Below are positions 59,464 to 64,000 of a stretch of DNA of 64,000 nucleotides, in pieces. Numbering within the stretch: the stretch's first letter is position 1; every line of letters starts with the position of its first letter. Position numbers and translations under genes: made by a program. Where the stretch lies: assembly GCF_042665255.1 (NCBI RefSeq), contig NZ_JBHTCD010000005.1. The stretch is one strand, 5' to 3'. The notes under the pieces are model-generated. The model did no database searches, was not told the DNA's origin, and worked only from the letters and a program-made list of their open reading frames with translations. This DNA is from Insolitispirillum peregrinum (GTDB lineage Bacteria; Pseudomonadota; Alphaproteobacteria; Rhodospirillales; Rhodospirillaceae).

Positions 59464-62055
59464 ATGGCCCGCGAGGACCGCTATAACGTAAAGGAAACCG
59501 AACGCAAGTGGCAGGCGGCGTGGGAGTCGCGCCAGTGTTTCCAGGCCAGCGAAGATACCTCCCGGCCCAAGTACTATGTCCTTGAGATGTTCCCCTATCC
59601 GTCAGGCCGCATCCACATGGGCCACGTGCGGAACTATACGCTGGGCGACGTTGTGGCCCGCTTCAAGCGCGCTCAGGGCTTCAACGTGCTGCATCCGATG
59701 GGCTGGGATGCCTTTGGCCTGCCGGCCGAAAACGCCGCCATCGAACGCGGGGCGCATCCCGGCCAGTGGACCTATTCCAACATCGACACCATGCGCGAAC
59801 AGTTCAAGCCGATGGGCCTGTCCATCGACTGGAGTCGCGAAGTCGCCACCTGCCGCCCGGAATACTACCGCCACGAACAGAAAATGTTCCTGGATTTCCT
59901 CAAGCAGGGACTGGCCTACCGCAAGGAAAGCTGGGTCAACTGGGACCCGGTGGACAACACCGTGCTGGCCAACGAACAGGTGATCGACGGGCGCGGCTGG
60001 CGCACCGGCGCGCTGGTCGAACGGCGCAAGCTGAGCCAGTGGTTCCTGAAGATCACCCATTACGCCGACGACCTGCTCGACGCCCTGACCGGCCTCGATC
60101 GCTGGCCGGAAAAGGTCCGCACCATGCAGACCAACTGGATCGGCAAGTCCGAAGGTGCCCGCGTACAGTGGGCCATTGCCGGTCGGGATGGCGAGTCGAT
60201 CGAGGTGTTCACCACCCGCCCCGACACCCTGTTCGGGGCCAGCTTTGTCGCCATTTCGGCCCACCACCCGCTGACCACCGAACTGGCGGCCACCAACACC
60301 GCGCTGGCCGATTTCGTTGCCGAATGCGACCGCATGGGCACCTCGGAAGAAGCGATCGAAACGGCGGAAAAGAAGGGCTATGACACCGGCCTGTGCGTCG
60401 TCCACCCGCTGGACCCGAGCTGGACCGTACCGGTGTATGTCGCCAACTTCGTGCTGATGGACTACGGCACCGGGGCGGTGTTCGGCTGCCCGGCCCACGA
60501 CCAGCGCGACATGGACTTTGCCCGCAAGTATGGCCTGCCGGTGAAGGCCGTCGTCGCCCCCAGGGGTGCCGACGCCGACGCCTTTGCCCGCGACCTCGAA
60601 TCCGCCACCGAAGCCTTCACCGATGACGGTGTGGCAATCAACTCCGGCGACTTCAACGGCCTGTCGGTCACCGACGCCAAGCGCGCCGCGATTGCCAAAG
60701 TCGAGTCGCTGGGCAAAGGTCAGGGCACCATCCAGTTCCGTCTGCGTGACTGGGGCGTGTCCCGCCAGCGTTATTGGGGCTGCCCGATTCCGGTGATCCA
60801 CTGCGACGACTGCGGCGTGGTGCCGGTCCCGGAAGACCAGCTGCCAGTCACCCTGCCCGAAGACGTCACCTTTGACGCCCCCGGCAACCCGCTGGCCCGC
60901 CACCCCAGCTGGCAGTTCGTCAAGTGCCCGTGCTGTGGCAAGGATGCCCGGCGCGAGACCGACACCTTTGACACGTTCTTTGAAAGCTCGTGGTACTTCA
61001 GCCGCTTCTGCGACCCGCGCAATGCCGACAGCGCCTATGACCGGAACAAGGTCGATTACTGGATGCCGGTTGACCAGTACATCGGCGGGGTCGAACATGC
61101 CGTTCTGCACCTGTTGTACTCGCGCTTCTTCACCCGCGCCCTGCGCGACTGCGGCTATCTCAGCGCCTCGGAACCGTTCGCCGGCCTGTTCACTCAGGGC
61201 ATGATCTGCCACGAGACCTACAAGTCCGCCGAAGGCAAGTGGCTGGACCCGTCGGAAATTGACCGCCGCGACGATGGCTCGCTGATCAAAATCGATGATG
61301 GCTCGACGGTCACCGTTGGCCGGTCGGAAAAGATGTCGAAGTCGAAGAAGAACGTGGTCGATCCCAACCACATCATCGACACCTACGGCGCCGATGCCGC
61401 CCGCCTGTTCATGCTGTCCGACTGTCCGCCCGACCGTGATATGGACTGGTCCGACGCTGGCATCGAAGGCGCATGGCGCTATCTGCACCGCCTGTGGCGC
61501 ATGGCCGGGGATGTGGCCAGCAACGCCAACCCGGCAGACGTCCCGACCGATGGTGCGTCGGATGCAGGCAAGCTGGTTCGCCTGTGCCACAAAACCATTG
61601 CCGACGTCAGCGAAGACCTGGAACGTCTGCGCTTCAACAACGCCGTCGCCCGCATCCGCGAACTGACCAATGCGGTGCAGGCGCTGAAGCAAACCGACGC
61701 TGCCAGCCAGAACGCTTATCGTTTCGGTCTGGAAATGGTGATCCGCCTGCTGGCGCCGATGACCCCGCACCTGTCCGAAGAACTGTGGGCCGAGCTGCGC
61801 GGCGCTGATGCCCTGCTGGCAGAAACCGCCTGGCCGACCTTTGACCCGGCCCTGCTGGTGCAGGACACTGTCACGCTGGCAGTGCAGGTCAACGGCAAGC
61901 TGCGCGGGACGCTGGACATGCCGAAGTCTGCTCCGCAGGCCGAGGTGGAACAGGCGGCGCTGGCAATGGACAACGTCCAGACCCAGATCGCCGGGAAAAC
62001 GATCCGCAAGGTCGTGGTCGTCCCGGGGAAAATCGTCAATGTGGTGGCCAACTAA
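59464..62055 (+). CDS. leuS: Leucyl-tRNA synthetase
   Basis: The 863-aa class I synthetase charges tRNA-Leu. HIGH-type motif HMGH (51-54) lies in YPSGRIHMGHVRNYTLGD, and KMSKS (623-627) in SEKMSKSKKNVVDP. The CP1 editing domain lies between about 220 and 420 (TTRPDTLFGASFVAISAHHPL), and GCPIPVIHCDDCGVVPVPEDQLPV is the zinc/insert region. Start Met 59464 has AGGAG about 11 nt upstream and gives the usual MAREDRYNVKETERKWQ. The end overlaps lptE. Confidence 0.98.
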   Translation: MAREDRYNVKETERKWQAAWESRQCFQASEDTSRPKYYVLEMFPYPSGRIHMGHVRNYTLGDVVARFKRAQGFNVLHPMGWDAFGLPAENAAIERGAHPGQWTYSNIDTMREQFKPMGLSIDWSREVATCRPEYYRHEQKMFLDFLKQGLAYRKESWVNWDPVDNTVLANEQVIDGRGWRTGALVERRKLSQWFLKITHYADDLLDALTGLDRWPEKVRTMQTNWIGKSEGARVQWAIAGRDGESIEVFTTRPDTLFGASFVAISAHHPLTTELAATNTALADFVAECDRMGTSEEAIETAEKKGYDTGLCVVHPLDPSWTVPVYVANFVLMDYGTGAVFGCPAHDQRDMDFARKYGLPVKAVVAPRGADADAFARDLESATEAFTDDGVAINSGDFNGLSVTDAKRAAIAKVESLGKGQGTIQFRLRDWGVSRQRYWGCPIPVIHCDDCGVVPVPEDQLPVTLPEDVTFDAPGNPLARHPSWQFVKCPCCGKDARRETDTFDTFFESSWYFSRFCDPRNADSAYDRNKVDYWMPVDQYIGGVEHAVLHLLYSRFFTRALRDCGYLSASEPFAGLFTQGMICHETYKSAEGKWLDPSEIDRRDDGSLIKIDDGSTVTVGRSEKMSKSKKNVVDPNHIIDTYGADAARLFMLSDCPPDRDMDWSDAGIEGAWRYLHRLWRMAGDVASNANPADVPTDGASDAGKLVRLCHKTIADVSEDLERLRFNNAVARIRELTNAVQALKQTDAASQNAYRFGLEMVIRLLAPMTPHLSEELWAELRGADALLAETAWPTFDPALLVQDTVTLAVQVNGKLRGTLDMPKSAPQAEVEQAALAMDNVQTQIAGKTIRKVVVVPGKIVNVVAN

Positions 62056-62611
62056 ACCGCGGCAGCCCCACCGGGCTGCCCTGTCCCGCCGCACCGTGCT
62101 GGTCGGGCTGACGACAACCGTCGTCAGCCTGCCGCTGGCTGCCTGTGGTTTCAAACCGATGTATGCCGGTGGCAAATCCTCGCCGGTCACCGCTCAGCTG
62201 GGGCAGGTCGAGGTCGCCCGCATCAATGATCGCAACGGTCAGGTTCTGCGCAATGCTCTGGAGCAACGACTGGAGCGCAGTCAGAATGCTGGCAAGAAAA
62301 TCTACCTGCTGACCGTCAGTTTGCAGGAATCGATCGACGAAACCGGCCTGTCAAAAGACAGCTTTGCCACCCGCGCCGACATGATCATCAGCGTAAACTT
62401 TGCCCTGACCTATGGTAAGGCACAGTTGCTGGCGGGCATATCCGAAGGCGTGGTCTCCTACAACATCCTTGACCAGCAATACGCCACGGTGATTTCCGAA
62501 AAGGATGCCCGGACGCGCGCCATAGAACAGGTGGCCGACGACATCCAGCGGCGCCTGTCGGCCTATTTCTCACAGCACCCGTCGCCCCCTGCCAGCCCTG
62601 CCCCGCAATGA
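62039..62611 (+). CDS. lptE: LPS-assembly lipoprotein LptE
   Basis: LptE plugs the LptD barrel that inserts LPS in the outer membrane. The 190-aa precursor has SRRTVLVGLTTTVVSLPLAAC (lipobox LAAC), then GFKPMYAG typical of alphaproteobacterial LptE, and a mixed alpha/beta body (LRNALEQRLERSQNAGKKIYLLTVSL, DMIISVNFALTYG). The start ATG 62039 lies inside the leuS end (17-nt overlap) with GGGGA about 8 nt upstream. Its stop overlaps holA (ATGA). Confidence 0.88.
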   Translation: MWWPTKPRQPHRAALSRRTVLVGLTTTVVSLPLAACGFKPMYAGGKSSPVTAQLGQVEVARINDRNGQVLRNALEQRLERSQNAGKKIYLLTVSLQESIDETGLSKDSFATRADMIISVNFALTYGKAQLLAGISEGVVSYNILDQQYATVISEKDARTRAIEQVADDIQRRLSAYFSQHPSPPASPAPQ

Positions 62612-63663
62612 AAATCAGTGCTGACCGCGCCGATGCCTTCAGCAACCGCCCGGATGCCAAAGCCCGGGCGGTTCTGGTCTATGGTCCCGACGAAGGTCTG
62701 GTGCGCGAGCGGGCCCAGCGCCTGATGCGAACGGTCGTCAGCGAGCTGAACGACCCCTTCCGGGTCGCCGACCTCGTCGGCAGTCAGGTCAAAAACGACC
62801 CGGCCCTGCTGATCGACGAAGCCGCCGCCCTGTCGATGACCGGTGGCCGACGAGTCGTCCGCCTGCGCGACGCCGATGACGGCCATACCAAAGCCGTCCA
62901 GGCTTTCCTCGAGTCGCCCCCCGGGGATGCGCTGGTGGTGTTGCAGGCCGGCGATCTGGCCGCCAAATCATCACTGCGCAAACTGTGCGAGTCGGCCCTG
63001 AACGCCGCCGCCATTGCCTGCTATATGGACGATGGTCAGGCGGTCGAACTGGTCATTCGCGACAGTCTGGGCAAGTTCGGCATCAGCATCGCCCCCGAAG
63101 CTCTCGACCTGATGGCCAGTCAACTGGGCAGCGACCGTCAGGTAACGCGCGCCGAGGTCGAAAAGCTGATCACCTACATGGGGGGCCCGGATGCCAGGGG
63201 CCTGACCGTGACGCTGGACGACATTCAGGCCTGCGTCGGCGACCTGTCGGCCCTGTCGATGGATGACATGACGCTGGCGCTGGCTGACGGTGACGACAGC
63301 ACCGCTCAGGCGATGCTGGACCGCTTCGTCGCCGAAGGACAATCGATGATCCCGCTGCTGCGCAGTGTGACCCGCCATTTTCTGCGCCTGCATCTGGTCA
63401 GCGGTGCTCTGGCCCATGGCAAGCCTGCGGAACAGGCGGTCGCCTTGCTGAAGCCTCCGCTGTTTTTCAAGACCAAACCGCGCTTCATGACCCAGATCCG
63501 CCGCTGGCCAACCCAGCGGATTACGCAGGTTCTCGACCTGCTGCTGGATGCCGAGATGGATTGCAAAAGCACTGGCGCCCGCGAGCATGAAATCGTATCA
63601 CGGGTATTTCTCCAGATTTCTCATGCCTCACGGGTAGCAAAGCCTACGCCTTCGGGACAATAA
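62608..63663 (+). CDS. holA: DNA polymerase III subunit delta
   Basis: HolA opens the sliding clamp in the clamp-loader complex. The 351-aa protein has RAVLVYGPDEGLVRERAQRLM at the N-terminal degenerate nucleotide fold, NDPALLIDEAAALSMTGGRRVVRLRDADD, a middle domain and the C-terminal collar (MIPLLRSVTRHFLRLHLV, KTKPRFMTQIRRW, CKSTGAREHEIVSRVFLQI). It completes the leuS-lptE-holA order usual in alphaproteobacteria. Confidence 0.95.
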   Translation: MKISADRADAFSNRPDAKARAVLVYGPDEGLVRERAQRLMRTVVSELNDPFRVADLVGSQVKNDPALLIDEAAALSMTGGRRVVRLRDADDGHTKAVQAFLESPPGDALVVLQAGDLAAKSSLRKLCESALNAAAIACYMDDGQAVELVIRDSLGKFGISIAPEALDLMASQLGSDRQVTRAEVEKLITYMGGPDARGLTVTLDDIQACVGDLSALSMDDMTLALADGDDSTAQAMLDRFVAEGQSMIPLLRSVTRHFLRLHLVSGALAHGKPAEQAVALLKPPLFFKTKPRFMTQIRRWPTQRITQVLDLLLDAEMDCKSTGAREHEIVSRVFLQISHASRVAKPTPSGQ

Positions 63664-63701
63664 GCCCTTCCCCGCGATCACGTTTTACGCCGCCCTCTCG
63701 A

Positions 63702-63748
63702 GCATTGTTGTTGCGAAAAGCGGGAACCGGTTTTCGCAACAACAATGC
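63702..63748. repeat. Repeat family B, perfect 18-bp arms
   Basis: GCATTGTTGTTGCGAAAA pairs with TTTTCGCAACAACAATGC around an 11-nt centre. It starts 38 nt after holA and is the only hairpin there, so it may serve as the holA terminator. A few bases later the probable IS end begins. Confidence 0.88.
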
Positions 63749-63797
63749 GGCAATATAAAAAGTGGCTCTTCCCGTGTTCCGGGGTGATGGGCAGCCA

Positions 63798-64000
63798 TCA
63801 GGCGACCAATGCGCCGACCAGTGCCCCGAGGAGAGCTTTTCCTCTTCGGCGTGCGTTGTGGGTGAACTGGAAAAAGGCGAGGTAGATCGGCAGTTTTTCC
63901 TGTGAAATTCCGCGATGGGGGCGCAACCAGGACCGCAGGAGGGACCAGAAGCCCTCCATGGTGTTGACGTGAATCTCATGAAAGCCGTCACCATCCTCAT
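63798..64000 (-). CDS. IS1595-type transposase, C-terminal part (cut by window edge)
   Basis: The minus strand has an open frame entering from the right edge and ending at TGA (63798-63800). It includes GFHEIHVNTMEGFWSLLRSW and LRPHRGISQEKLPIYLAFFQ, then FTHNARRRGKALLGALVGAL. HVNTMEGFWSLLR and the FFQFTHNARRRG block are typical of the ISXO2-like DDE domain of IS1595 transposases, with E of MEGFW the likely third catalytic residue. It is 67 visible residues; the rest is outside the window. The left IS end is probably near 63763 (GGCTCTTCCCGTGTTCC), just after repeat B8. Confidence 0.82.
   Translation of the reverse strand, partial: EDGDGFHEIHVNTMEGFWSLLRSWLRPHRGISQEKLPIYLAFFQFTHNARRRGKALLGALVGALVA

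Noticed and set aside
59602..62190. 862-codon open frame opposite leuS
   Set aside because: Shadow of leuS with Gly/His/Val-rich composition.
63644..64000. 118-codon minus-strand frame at the right edge
   Set aside because: Wrong frame; the transposase motifs are in the frame ending at 63798.

Overview
The window reads as a chromosomal stretch of a GC-rich alphaproteobacterium, most likely of the Rhodospirillales. The grounds are the infB-rbfA-truB-rpsO-pnp order, an Irr-type Fur protein, a tsaE-amgK-murU-addB-addA operon, a full-length CcmI, a DUF3576 lipoprotein ahead of leuS, and the palindromic intergenic repeats. The genus is not determined. Coding density is high, mostly in tightly overlapped operons.

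Layout. 1-6.3 kb: translation and RNA-decay block (infB partial, rbfA, truB, rpsO, pnp). 6.3-18.6 kb: mixed single genes (glycerophosphodiesterase, nitronate-monooxygenase-like flavoprotein, Irr/Fur, RBBP9-like hydrolase, a small unknown, DUF1127, two LysR regulators, YggS, a ThiE-like protein, a nitroreductase, a TAXI binding protein, an M17 aminopeptidase, MarR). 19.0-33.25 kb: a Mu-like contractile tail cluster with its own repressor, a candidate operator-promoter and a Mor-like activator. It is syntenic with phage Mu from gp37 to gp48 plus a fibre, but has no transposase, terminase, portal, capsid or lysis gene; it looks like a headless tailocin or a domesticated tail. 33.26-39.8 kb (minus strand): fliN and the cytochrome c maturation genes ccmC-D-E-F-G-H-I. 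40.0-49.8 kb (minus strand): thioredoxin, then tsaE-amgK-murU-addB-addA-GNAT. 50-53 kb: ferredoxin-NADP reductase, an acyltransferase-cNMP-binding fusion and a J-domain protein. 53.7-56.6 kb: a four-PAS/GGDEF/EAL gene broken by one in-frame TAA. Then tRNA-Thr(CGU), a porin, the DUF3576 lipoprotein, leuS-lptE-holA, and the 3' end of an IS1595-type transposase running off the right edge.

The two most notable items are these. First, a dispersed multi-hairpin repeat (called A here; about 216 bp full length, four copies) is linked by a conserved junction to a common alphaproteobacterial palindrome (called B). Copies sit at gene 3' ends. In two cases the stop codon lies inside the terminal motif TAGAGCA, and in one case the repeat extends the reading frame. 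Second, the headless Mu-like tail cluster carries a textbook -1 slippery heptamer in its tail-assembly gene and a palindrome placed in the spacer of a candidate promoter beside the repressor gene. All functional statements come from reading the sequence and knowledge of the families; no database search was run.
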